Assembly (NCBI GenBank): GCA_947474545.1
Contig: CANJJI010000013.1
Span: forward strand, 1-51,969
Reading direction: 5' to 3'
DNA: 51,969 nucleotides
Source: Beijerinckiaceae bacterium
Lineage (GTDB): Bacteria; Pseudomonadota; Alphaproteobacteria; Rhizobiales; Beijerinckiaceae
The notes under the pieces were generated by a model, which ran no database searches, had not been told where the DNA came from, and was given only the letters and a program-made list of their open reading frames with translations. This document shows positions 44,150-51,969 of the stretch, piece after piece; the stretch's first letter is position 1, and the number at the start of each line of letters is the position of its first letter. The translations under genes were made by a program, and so were the position numbers.

Positions 44150-44350
44150 TTCGAACCCTCCCGGATGATCCACTGGCGGCATTTGCCGTTGTTTAGTTTT
44201 CTTGGCGAGAGTTTAACCAGCTTTCATACGCACGCAAGCGTTCATACCAGCCATACCGGTGCCGGGGCGTGAAACTGGACGGCCCCGCACCTGCTGGCTA
44301 CAAGCATACAAACTCTCAAGGCAGCATAGCTCCAGAAAAGATCAGATCGC

Positions 44351-45292
44351 ATGACGCAACAAACTGAAACGGTCCCGGATGGCAAACCTGCCTCACCATT
44401 GGTGGCAATTTTGGCTTCGCCGGTACTTGCAGTTGTCTTCGCCATGTTCTGCTGGGGCGCAACAACGATTGTCGTGCGCTATGTCAGGCACGATGCGCCG
44501 CCCATGGGTCTGGCATTCTGGCGGAACCTCACGTCCTGCCTGATCCTGCTGCCGTTCGCGGTGAAGCCGCTCATCGCGCAATGGCCTCTGATCCGGGCCA
44601 ATCTGGGCCTTCTGGCAGTGCAGGCTGCCCTGCTCTGGGTTGGCGGCAACGCCATGTTGTTTCTCGCCATGCAATACACGACTGCGATCAATGGCGCGGT
44701 CATCAATTCGGTCGAGCCGGTTTTCATCATATTGTTTGCGTCGCTGATCTTTCGCGACAGATTTACCGGCGTGCAGGCCCTCGGCGTCGTTCTATCGCTC
44801 GCTGGCGTGCTGTTTCTGATTTCCGACGGCTCGCTCGAACGGCTTCTGAAACTCGAACTGAATGTCGGCGATCTCATTGTCACTGCCGCCTATGCGTTCT
44901 GGGCTCTTTACGCCGTTTTCTTGAGAAAAGTGCCACGCAGCATCGACTCGCGGGCGCTCGTTTTCATGCTTATCGCCTTTGGCGCGCTGTTCATCCTGCC
45001 GCTCTATCTGATCGAAGCGGCCATGTTTCGCGCGTTCAAGCCAACAACACTCACTGTATCGACCATCATCCTGCTCGCGATTTTTTCGAGCGTGATCGCA
45101 ACGCTCCTTTGGAATCGCGGCATCAGACTGATGGGCGTAACCCGCGCAGCCCTTTATCTGCACCTTATCCCGGTTTTCACAGTAATCCTCGCCATTCTGT
45201 TTCTCGGCGAGGCCATGGCGTTTCATCACTTTGTCGGGGCGGCGCTGGTCGGTTCGGGCATATTCATCACTTCTCGCCAGGGCGGGCATTAG
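44351..45292 (+). CDS. EamA-family drug/metabolite transporter
   Basis: A 313-residue inner-membrane protein with ten predicted membrane segments in two EamA repeats. Signs are FAMFCWGATTIVVRYVRHDA, PMGLAFWRNLTSCLILLPFA, TAINGAVINSVEPVFIILFA and TRAALYLHLIPVFTVILAIL, FLGEAMAFHHFVGAALVGSG. Such carriers export metabolites or amino acids; the substrate is unknown. It converges on pyrC with 12 bases between stops. Confidence 0.92.
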   Translation: MTQQTETVPDGKPASPLVAILASPVLAVVFAMFCWGATTIVVRYVRHDAPPMGLAFWRNLTSCLILLPFAVKPLIAQWPLIRANLGLLAVQAALLWVGGNAMLFLAMQYTTAINGAVINSVEPVFIILFASLIFRDRFTGVQALGVVLSLAGVLFLISDGSLERLLKLELNVGDLIVTAAYAFWALYAVFLRKVPRSIDSRALVFMLIAFGALFILPLYLIEAAMFRAFKPTTLTVSTIILLAIFSSVIATLLWNRGIRLMGVTRAALYLHLIPVFTVILAILFLGEAMAFHHFVGAALVGSGIFITSRQGGH

Positions 45293-45304
45293 AGCTGCGC
45301 AAAG

Positions 45305-46339
45305 TTACGCCGCGACCCATTCCACATTTTCCCCGTCGAACAGCGAAACGATCTCGCCTTCGTTGCCTATGCGGACCGGCGCAGGTGAAAAAGGCTGCCG
45401 CCGCCGGTAGGTCACACGTTCTTCATGGGGCTGGAGGCCATAAAAGGCGGGGCCATTGAGGCTGGCGAAAGCTTCAAATTTATCCAGCGCATTTTCTTCG
45501 TCGAAGACGCGCAGATAGGCCTGAATTGCAACCGGTGCGCTGAAAACACCGGCGCAGCCACAGGCGGCCTCCTTCAAATGGCGCAGATGCGGCGCCGAAT
45601 CCGTGCCGAGAAAGAAAGTCTTCTCGCCCGATGTCGCCGCCTTGCGCAATGCAAGCTGATGGGTTTCGCGTTTCAGCACGGGCAGACAATACATATGCGG
45701 GCGCAGCCCGCCCTGAAACAGCGCATTGCGATTATAGAGCAGATGCTGCGGCGTGATCGTCGCGGCCATGCGGTCTGCATGAGCGCGCACCACGTCCGCA
45801 CCTTCTGTTGTGGTGATATGTTCCAGCACGATGCGCAGTTTGGGGATACGCGCAAGAACAGCCACAAGCACTTCGTCGATGAACCCCTTTTCGCGATCAA
45901 AGATATCGACCTCGCTGCGCGTCAGCTCGCCATGCGCCAGCAGAGGAATCCCGGCTTCTGCCATCGCCTCAAGCACAGGATAAATGCGTTTGATCGACGT
46001 GACGCCAAAATGCGAATTGGTGGTCGCATGGGCTGGATACAGTTTGGCCGCCGTAAACACGCCGTCACGAAATCCCTGCACAAGATCAGCAGGATCAGTG
46101 TCATCGGAAAGATAGCAGGTCATCAGCGGGGTGAACTTCACGCCCGCAGGTATCGCCGCGCGGATACGCTCGCGGTAGGCTTTGGCCAGCGCGGTTGTGG
46201 TCACAGGCGGCACGAGGTTTGGCATCACGATAGCACGGCCGAACATACGCGCCGTAAATGGTACAACCTCGCGCAACACGCTGCCGTCGCGCAGGTGCAC
46301 GTGCCAATCATCGGGGCGCCTTATAGTGATTTCCTGCAT
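45305..46339 (-). CDS. pyrC: Dihydroorotase, type II
   Basis: A 344-residue zinc amidohydrolase that closes carbamoyl-aspartate to dihydroorotate in pyrimidine synthesis. Metal ligands are HxH in PDDWHVHLRDGSVL, the carboxylated Lys in FTAAKLYPAHATTNS, His in LLAHGELT, His in IVLEHITTTEGAD and Asp in FLGTDSAPH. The type II (E. coli PyrC-like) length and motifs are clear. ATG 46339 is preferred because GAGG lies at a better distance than for ATG 46354. Its upstream side is a long inverted repeat. Confidence 0.96.
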   Translation of the reverse strand: MQEITIRRPDDWHVHLRDGSVLREVVPFTARMFGRAIVMPNLVPPVTTTALAKAYRERIRAAIPAGVKFTPLMTCYLSDDTDPADLVQGFRDGVFTAAKLYPAHATTNSHFGVTSIKRIYPVLEAMAEAGIPLLAHGELTRSEVDIFDREKGFIDEVLVAVLARIPKLRIVLEHITTTEGADVVRAHADRMAATITPQHLLYNRNALFQGGLRPHMYCLPVLKRETHQLALRKAATSGEKTFFLGTDSAPHLRHLKEAACGCAGVFSAPVAIQAYLRVFDEENALDKFEAFASLNGPAFYGLQPHEERVTYRRRQPFSPAPVRIGNEGEIVSLFDGENVEWVAA

Positions 46340-46350
46340 AAAACTCGCCC

Positions 46351-46486
46351 TCATCCTGAGTAGCTCCTCAGAGCCGTATCAAAGGACCCGAGCAGCAGAG
46401 CGCATGCGCCGGACGGGACCGGGCGCAAATTTCCCCTATTTCCCCGTCCTTCGATACGCGTTGCTTCGCAACGCTACTCAGGATGA
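46351..46486. repeat. Intergenic long inverted repeat (REP-like, TCATCCTGAG type)
   Basis: TCATCCTGAGTAGC (46351-46364) is exactly repeated in reverse as GCTACTCAGGATGA (46473-46486). Inside, GTATCAAAGGAC is mirrored by GTCCTTCGATAC with one mismatch. The whole can fold into a hairpin about 136 bases long. Similar TCATCCTGAG...CGAAGGA elements are common between genes in Bradyrhizobium-like genomes. It sits between pyrC and the alpha/beta hydrolase gene and reaches into the pyrC leader. Confidence 0.75.
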
Positions 46487-46601
46487 GTGAACCCTTCACT
46501 GGATTTCCTCAGGAATCAAGCTGGCGCTAGGGCGGAAAAATTTGTTACACAGGATCCAACATCCGGCGTCCGGCCAGCGGCCGCCTATCTGGGAGGAATA
46601 C

Positions 46602-47450
46602 ATGCCGATTGCCAAAGTTCGCGGCGTCAATATCCGTTACGCCATTTATGGCGAAAAAGGCCCGATGGTCGCCCTGATCACCGGCGGCCGCCGCGGCCAT
46701 GACGAATTCATTCCGCTGGCGCAAAAAGTGGCCGCGGAAGGCTATCGCGTTCTCCTGCATGATCGCCGCAATACCGGTGCGTCAGACGTGGTGATCGAAG
46801 GAGAGGACGGAGAAGAAGCGATCTGGACCGATGATCTCTATGAATTGCTGGGCCAATTGGGGGAACGTCCGGCCTTTGTCGGCGGTTCGTCCTCTGGCGC
46901 CCGTACGTCGATGTTGTTTTATCTGCGCCATCCCGATGCTGTAAAAGCCCTGCTGCTGTTCCGCATCACCGGTGGACCGCATCCGGAGGCGCGGCTTCCG
47001 GAAAATTATTATGGCCAGTATATCAAGGCTGCCGAACAGGGCGGGATGGCCGCGGTCTGCGACACCGAACAATATCGCGAACGCATCGCCGCCAATCCGG
47101 CCACCAAGGACAGGCTGATGGCGATGGATCCCAAGGCCTATATTGCGCAGATGAAACATTGGCTGAGCATATTCACCGCAGTGAAGGGCTCGCCCGTCAT
47201 GGGCGTCACAGCAGAGCAATTGCGTTCCATCAAGGTTCCTTCGGTTGTTATTCCCGGCAATGACAGGACGCACAATTCCAGCGCTGGCCGCGCCGCGCAT
47301 GAATTGATCGCTGGCAGCATTCTGCATCAGCTGCCCATCACCGATCAGGACGTTGATCTGCAGCCCTATGATCAATGGGCGCCGCTGGAACCGGAAATTG
47401 TAGCGACTTTTGTGAAGCTGATGAAAAAGGTTGAAGCGGGCGCGGCATAA
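46602..47450 (+). CDS. Alpha/beta hydrolase
   Basis: A 282-residue alpha/beta-hydrolase-fold protein. The oxyanion region is LITGGRRGHDEF, then LLHDRRNTGASDV; the nucleophile elbow is AFVGGSSSGARTSMLF with Ser in G-S-S-S-G. SVVIPGNDRTHNSSAGRAAH is near the acid and base of the usual triad. The substrate is unknown. GGGAGGAA precedes the start at 46602; the frame is open upstream but without homology. The hydantoinase A gene follows after four bases, so it belongs to that operon. Confidence 0.85.
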   Translation: MPIAKVRGVNIRYAIYGEKGPMVALITGGRRGHDEFIPLAQKVAAEGYRVLLHDRRNTGASDVVIEGEDGEEAIWTDDLYELLGQLGERPAFVGGSSSGARTSMLFYLRHPDAVKALLLFRITGGPHPEARLPENYYGQYIKAAEQGGMAAVCDTEQYRERIAANPATKDRLMAMDPKAYIAQMKHWLSIFTAVKGSPVMGVTAEQLRSIKVPSVVIPGNDRTHNSSAGRAAHELIAGSILHQLPITDQDVDLQPYDQWAPLEPEIVATFVKLMKKVEAGAA

Positions 47451-47454
47451 GCGA

Positions 47455-49512
47455 ATGCCACTCATTCTCGCAGTCGACACCGGCGGCACGTTTACCGATC
47501 TTGCCGCATATGACACTGAAACCGGCGCTGTCTCCTACGCCAAGAGCCCGACAACCTATGGTGATCTCGTCGAAGGGATCGCCGCCTGCCTTGCACGCAC
47601 CGGCCTTGTCCTGAGCGATGCAGCCATGTTCAAACACGGCACGACGCTCGTGATAAACGCGCTTTTGCAGCGGCGTGGCGCCAAAACCATGCTCGTCACG
47701 AACACCGGCTTTCGCGACATTCTTGAAGCCGGGCGTGGCAACCGTCCGGTTCCGTTTGATCTGGGATACCGGCGCGAGGCGCCGCTTGTCACGCGTGAAT
47801 GGCGGCTAGAATGCGGTGGACGCATGGACGCCGATGGCAACGAGATCGAGCCGCTGGACCACACCGCGCTTGTTGATATTGCGCGGCGGGCGCGCGGCGG
47901 CGGCATCAAATCCATCGCGATTTCCTTCATCAATTCCTATGCGAATCCGGCGCACGAACAAGCGGCGGCCGAAGCGCTGCGCGCAGACTTGCCCGGAGTC
48001 TTTGTGACGTCTGGGGCCGATCTCTCGCGCGAATGGTTTGAATACGAGCGCACGTCTACAGCGGTCGCCAACGCCTTTGTTGGTCCGCAGGTCGGCGCTT
48101 ATATCCGGCGCCTCGAAAGCCGGTTCGGTGAGCGCGGATTTTCCGGCAGCCTGTTGTTGATGGCTTCAAGTGGCGGCCTTTTGTCCGCCGGACGAGCGGC
48201 GGAAAGACCCGTCGCATTGATCGAATCCGGCCCTGTGGCTGGCTGCATCGGAGCAGCGGCGCTGGCGGGGCAACTTGGCATCGCGCGCGCCATCGCCTTC
48301 GATATGGGCGGCACGACGGCCAAATGTGCTCTGGTGGATCACGGCCGCTTCGACGTGAAATCGATCTATTATGTCGGCGGCTATGCCTATGGTTTTCCCG
48401 TGCGCGCCGCCGTTGTTGATATCGTAGAAGTCAGCGCCGGCGGCGGCTCCATCGCATGGCTCGATGCGCAGAACCGGTTACAGGTTGGCCCTCAAAGCGC
48501 TGGCTCCGAGCCAGGTCCTGTCTGCTATGGTCGCGGCGGCGAAAATCCGACTGTGACAGACGCCAACATCGTGCTCGGCCGGCTTGATGCGGACGCTTTC
48601 CTTGGCGGCGAAATGAAACTGGATGCTGCCGCCGCACGCCATGCGATGGACGCAAAAATCGCTGGGCCTTTTGGCCTTGCAGGCGATGCAGGCCGCGACA
48701 GCGCCGCCAGTGGCGTGTTGCAGATTGCTCTCCTCACCATGTCCGGCGCAGTCAAGCAGATCAGCATTGAACGGGGTTATGATCCACGTGACTTCACCTT
48801 GATCGCCTATGGTGGAGCAGGCCCGCTGCACGCTTCGGCTTTGGCGCGCGAGCTGCATATTCCCCGTGTGGTCATCCCGCCCGAGCCCGGCAATTTTGCC
48901 GCCACGGGCATGTTGCTGGCCGATGCGCGTGTCGATGAAAGCACCACGATCCTGCGCGACCTCGACGCTTCGGCTTTCACCGTCACCGATGCGTGGTTTG
49001 CAGAGGCGGAAGCGCGGGCGACCACAGCACTGAAGCAGGAACCCGGCGCAGGCGCGCCGCTATTCCAGCGCTTCGCCGAATTGCGTTACAAGGGGCAGAT
49101 GCATTCCGTGCGAACGCCCATGGCCGCCAATGCGCCTGATTTGCAGGACAAGTTCGAACAGGTCTATCGCGCACGCTATGGCCATGCGCAGACGGGCCTG
49201 CCGGTGGAACTCGTTGGGCTTCACTCGGTTGCGGCCGCACCGCTGCCGGGGCCTGCTATTTCGAATATTTCGCAACGGGCCGAAAGCGCTGCGGCAATTG
49301 GGTCTTCATCGCGACCGGTCTATTTTGCCGAAGCGCGCGGCAGGATCGCTACCCGTATTTATCACCGCGCCGCGCTGCCCTCGGGCTTTCAGGCGGATGG
49401 GCCAGCGGTCATCGAGGAATATGGATCGACAACGATCATAGGACCACATGATCATTTTACCATTGGCGCGTTGGGCGAGATCCTCATCGACTGCACGGGA
49501 GCAGCCTCATGA
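47455..49512 (+). CDS. hyuA: Hydantoinase/oxoprolinase A subunit (HyuA-like)
   Basis: A 685-residue ATP-dependent amide-hydrolase subunit. It has the actin-like ATPase entry ILAVDTGGTFTDLAAYD, then KHGTTLVINALLQRRGAKTM, VTNTGFRDILEAGR, SREWFEYERTSTAVANAFVG, AIAFDMGGTTAKCALV, GGGSIAWLD and LIAYGGAGPLHASALARELH. HyuA/HyuB pairs open hydantoins or 5-oxoproline; acetone carboxylase is a relative. The start follows the hydrolase stop by four bases, and the end overlaps hyuB as ATGA. Confidence 0.93.
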   Translation: MPLILAVDTGGTFTDLAAYDTETGAVSYAKSPTTYGDLVEGIAACLARTGLVLSDAAMFKHGTTLVINALLQRRGAKTMLVTNTGFRDILEAGRGNRPVPFDLGYRREAPLVTREWRLECGGRMDADGNEIEPLDHTALVDIARRARGGGIKSIAISFINSYANPAHEQAAAEALRADLPGVFVTSGADLSREWFEYERTSTAVANAFVGPQVGAYIRRLESRFGERGFSGSLLLMASSGGLLSAGRAAERPVALIESGPVAGCIGAAALAGQLGIARAIAFDMGGTTAKCALVDHGRFDVKSIYYVGGYAYGFPVRAAVVDIVEVSAGGGSIAWLDAQNRLQVGPQSAGSEPGPVCYGRGGENPTVTDANIVLGRLDADAFLGGEMKLDAAAARHAMDAKIAGPFGLAGDAGRDSAASGVLQIALLTMSGAVKQISIERGYDPRDFTLIAYGGAGPLHASALARELHIPRVVIPPEPGNFAATGMLLADARVDESTTILRDLDASAFTVTDAWFAEAEARATTALKQEPGAGAPLFQRFAELRYKGQMHSVRTPMAANAPDLQDKFEQVYRARYGHAQTGLPVELVGLHSVAAAPLPGPAISNISQRAESAAAIGSSSRPVYFAEARGRIATRIYHRAALPSGFQADGPAVIEEYGSTTIIGPHDHFTIGALGEILIDCTGAAS

Positions 49513-51260
49513 GAGCGATGGCAGCTGATGACATCGATCCGATCACGCTGGAAATCATTCGCCATGCGCTGATCGCCATTCCCGATCTTGTAGACGCCAA
49601 TATAACGCGAACGGCCTATAGCCCGTTGATCTTTGAATACAAGGATTATGCTGTTGGCATCGTCGACGCGGGCGGCGAACTTGTGTCCCAGTGCCGGGGC
49701 GGAATTCCGCTGTTTGTGACAACGGCCCTGGGCGACGCTGTGCGTGACGGCATTGAAATTCATGGAGCAGATGGCATCGGCCCCGGCGACGTTCTCGTCA
49801 CCAATTATGTAGGTACGCAGGGGCAGCATCTCAACAATGCGGTGATGTATACGCCTGTCTTCGTTGAGGACTCTGAACGCCCCTTCGCATGGTTCGCGGT
49901 TCTTGTGCACTGGTGCGATATCGGCGGCCTCGCAGAAGGATCGATTGATGGCGCTGCCCGCGAAATCTATCAGGAAGGCCTGCATCTGCGTTCTGTCAAA
50001 GTCGTGGCTGGCGGCAAGAAATGCGAGGATATCTGGCGTATCATCGGTCTGAATACGCGCACGCCAGACATGCTGCTGGGCGATGTTGAGGCGCAGCTCG
50101 CTGGCTGTCTGCTCGGGCGGTCCCAATTTGAAGACCTGATCAAACGTTATGGCGCACGTGCGGTTCGCCGGGCGATCGAGACGATCTGGGATCGCTCGGA
50201 TGCAGCGGCGCGCGACGTTGTGCGCTCCCTGCCCGATGGCGTCTACGAGGCCGAATCCTGGCTCGATGGCGATGGCGTCGACAAAAGCAGAAAGGTTCGC
50301 ATCCACGCGAAAATCGAGGTGCGCGGCGACACCATGAGCGTGGATCTCTCCGGCGTTGAAGAACAATTGCCGGGGCCTTTCAATTCGGGCTTTACCGGCG
50401 GCGCGATGACGGCAGCGCGCATTGCGTTCAAATATCTGACCACGCCCGGAGAGCCTGCAAATTCCGGTGCTTTTCGCGCGCTGGACGTCATTTGTCCCGA
50501 AGGGCGCTTTCTGAACGCACGCTACGGCGCGCCCATGGGGCTTTATTCGTCGCCGCTGCCAACCGTGATCGACACGATCCTGCGCGCCATCGCGCCGGCC
50601 TGTCCGCAGCGCGTTTCGGCGGGACATTTCGCGGATTTTTCGCTGTTCCGCATCTATGGGCCGCATCCCAAGACCGGCAAACTCTACAATATGTTTGGTT
50701 CGGGATTTGGCGGCTGGGGCGCCTTGCGCGATGCCGACGGCCCCGGCCCGTTCAAGACCATGGCCCATGGCGATGTGCTGGAAGTGCCTGTGGAGCTGCA
50801 TGAAGCGACGACTCCCGTGCGGGTCGAAGCCTGCGAATTCATCCCCGATACCGGCGGTCCCGGCACGACACGCGGCGCGCCGGGATTGCGCAAGGTGTTT
50901 CGCGCGCTTGTGGAATCCAAAATGTTTGTGGTCTTTGCCCGCGTCACCAGCAAGCCCTGGGGCCTTGAAGGCGGGCGCGAAGGTGCGACAGGGCAGGCCA
51001 TTCTCCATCGCGAAGGCGCAGCGCCGCGCATCATGCACAAGGAATGGGGCGTGCCCCTGCATCCCGGTGATCGCATCGAATTGCAGACCGGCGGCGGCGG
51101 CGGGTTCGGCCCGCCAGAACTGCGCGATCCCGCCCGCGTGGCAGATGATGTGAGGCAGGGTTACGTGACCCGCGGGAGCGCGGCGCGGGATTATGGGGTG
51201 GCGCTGGGCGCTGATGGCGCAGTTGATGAGGCGGCGGCAGGTCGGCTTTCGCGTAGATAA
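49509..51260 (+). CDS. hyuB: Hydantoinase/oxoprolinase B subunit (HyuB-like)
   Basis: A 583-residue partner of the A subunit. Typical sequence is DDIDPITLEIIRHALIAIPD, ITRTAYSPLIFEYKDYAVGI, GPGDVLVTNYVGTQGQHLNN, FAVLVHWCDIGGLAEGS, GPFNSGFTGGAMTAARIAFK and the Gly-rich TGGGGGFGPPELRDPARVAD near the end. The two subunits form one cytosolic ATP-dependent enzyme acting on a cyclic amide or related compound. The start overlaps the hyuA stop by four bases, indicating coupled translation. Confidence 0.93.
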   Translation: MRAMAADDIDPITLEIIRHALIAIPDLVDANITRTAYSPLIFEYKDYAVGIVDAGGELVSQCRGGIPLFVTTALGDAVRDGIEIHGADGIGPGDVLVTNYVGTQGQHLNNAVMYTPVFVEDSERPFAWFAVLVHWCDIGGLAEGSIDGAAREIYQEGLHLRSVKVVAGGKKCEDIWRIIGLNTRTPDMLLGDVEAQLAGCLLGRSQFEDLIKRYGARAVRRAIETIWDRSDAAARDVVRSLPDGVYEAESWLDGDGVDKSRKVRIHAKIEVRGDTMSVDLSGVEEQLPGPFNSGFTGGAMTAARIAFKYLTTPGEPANSGAFRALDVICPEGRFLNARYGAPMGLYSSPLPTVIDTILRAIAPACPQRVSAGHFADFSLFRIYGPHPKTGKLYNMFGSGFGGWGALRDADGPGPFKTMAHGDVLEVPVELHEATTPVRVEACEFIPDTGGPGTTRGAPGLRKVFRALVESKMFVVFARVTSKPWGLEGGREGATGQAILHREGAAPRIMHKEWGVPLHPGDRIELQTGGGGGFGPPELRDPARVADDVRQGYVTRGSAARDYGVALGADGAVDEAAAGRLSRR

Positions 51261-51424
51261 TCTGCGGACATTCAATTTCTGCAGATATGTTTTGACCCTT
51301 GTGCTGGCCGGCGCGCGGTCCTCCGGCCCACACTAAAAGGCACGGGAGCTCCGCGCCCACTGCGCCAATAGCCCCGCCGTGCTGATGCACGCGAGGTATG
51401 TGCGGCAAGGATGCTGGAAGAAAG

Positions 51425-51967
51425 TCAGGACGTGTCAGGGGCCAGCGCATTGCGGGCGAGCCAGTCGCAGTCGCGCAGCACGTGATCCACTTCCAGACGC
51501 GGTTTAACGCGGAAGCCGGGCGCGCGTCCCGGCCGCATGGGCATTCTGAGTTTCAGATGGGGGAATTTCTGCCGCCGGGCCAGCGCGCGCACTAGGCGTT
51601 TGGCCTGACGCGGCAGATCCTCGAGCGCGCCGATCACCGCTTCAAGCCGCCGCAGGAGATTGAGGGGGCTTATATCCGCAGGCTTCTTGTCCGGCATATA
51701 GGGTGCGTTGAGGCTCTCTTTCAGCCTGCTGAGTCCCTCGCCGTCGAGCGAAATAATGCGCGGCAGAGCAGCGGAGGCTTTTTTTGCGGGCCTCTGTCGC
51801 TGGCAATAAAAACGCTGCCAGGGATCGAAGAGCGCAAAGGACTGGCGCTTTTTTCCCGTCCCCGTGCGGGCAAGACCTGAGGGCACGGAACGTGACTGCG
51901 CCTGTGGACGCGGCGGCGGCGCTTTCATTCCCGTGATCGTGACGAGCACAACAATCAATCGCCGCAC
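51425..51967 (-). CDS. Uncharacterised Arg/Lys/Pro-rich protein, possibly cut by the window edge
   Basis: An open frame of 180 codons begins with GTG 51967 at the window edge; MKAPPPRP (ATG 51928) is another start, or the gene may continue outside. The protein is basic, with an Arg/Lys-rich helix (LEDLPRQAKRLVRALARRQK), then MRPGRAPGFRVKPR and a C-terminal LRDCDWLARNALAPDTS. I recall similar C-termini in hypothetical proteins of related alphaproteobacteria but know no function. No membrane segment is convincing apart from the short N-terminal RLIVVLVTITG. Confidence 0.5.
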   Translation of the reverse strand: MRRLIVVLVTITGMKAPPPRPQAQSRSVPSGLARTGTGKKRQSFALFDPWQRFYCQRQRPAKKASAALPRIISLDGEGLSRLKESLNAPYMPDKKPADISPLNLLRRLEAVIGALEDLPRQAKRLVRALARRQKFPHLKLRMPMRPGRAPGFRVKPRLEVDHVLRDCDWLARNALAPDTS

Positions 51968-51969
51968 GG

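Noticed and set aside
49452-51275. Minus-strand open frame of 607 codons
   Set aside because: It is the antisense of hyuB. The Cys/His/Arg-rich translation is a by-product of GC-rich codon use.
1-51969. tRNA, rRNA or integrase attachment sites
   Set aside because: Reading the gaps on both strands showed no tRNA-like cloverleaf or rRNA stretch and no integrase gene.

Overview
The window reads as chromosomal DNA of an alphaproteobacterium, most likely Hyphomicrobiales (Rhizobiales). The reasons are a GcrA cell-cycle regulator, a class I (archaeal-type) lysyl-tRNA synthetase, a double-length alphaproteobacterial dCTP deaminase, and metZ preceded by a SAM-II riboswitch, an RNA class typical of this group. 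No tRNA, rRNA or CRISPR array was recognised. The genus cannot be read from the sequence.

Layout. Bases 1-450 hold the tail of an IS630-type transposase running into a C-terminally shortened DUF805 membrane protein. Bases 570-15,720 are mostly housekeeping and envelope genes: metZ with promoter, riboswitch and attenuator, dcd, gcrA, apaG, an ArgE-like deacetylase, a SCO1/SenC copper chaperone, a LysE-type exporter, a membrane glycosyltransferase broken by one extra base in a C tract, lysK and a GST. Scattered among them are orphan solute-binding proteins and a VOC protein.

Bases 15,933-25,813 form an aromatic-catabolism island. On the minus strand lie a flavin monooxygenase, a core-MetE-like methyltransferase, a LigB-type ring-cleavage dioxygenase homologue, a LigJ-type 4-oxalomesaconate hydratase, an HpcH/HpaI aldolase and a Pht5-like decarboxylase homologue. 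Divergently on the plus strand lie a cupin, an acyl-CoA dehydrogenase and an MDR reductase. The content fits a gallate-like meta-cleavage route that needs no LigC or LigI. Four gaps of this island carry REP-like palindromes of two shapes.

Bases 25,822-38,718 hold two TfdA/TauD-type dioxygenases, another MDR reductase, a peptide-type binding protein, an FMN split-barrel protein, a glutathionyl-hydroquinone reductase, an aromatic flavin monooxygenase, and a compact six-gene operon (TfdA-like, VOC, GMC oxidoreductase, BKACE, TTT-type receptor, gentisate-dioxygenase-like bicupin). This operon is the best candidate for an undescribed catabolic pathway.

Bases 38,959-51,967 hold a methyltransferase with a signal peptide, a TRAP transporter operon ending in an FAD oxidoreductase, an EamA exporter, pyrC, a long intergenic inverted repeat, an alpha/beta hydrolase-HyuA-HyuB operon, and an unrecognised protein at the right edge. 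No classical transcription regulator is visible among the catabolic genes. Many of the binding proteins have no permease beside them.
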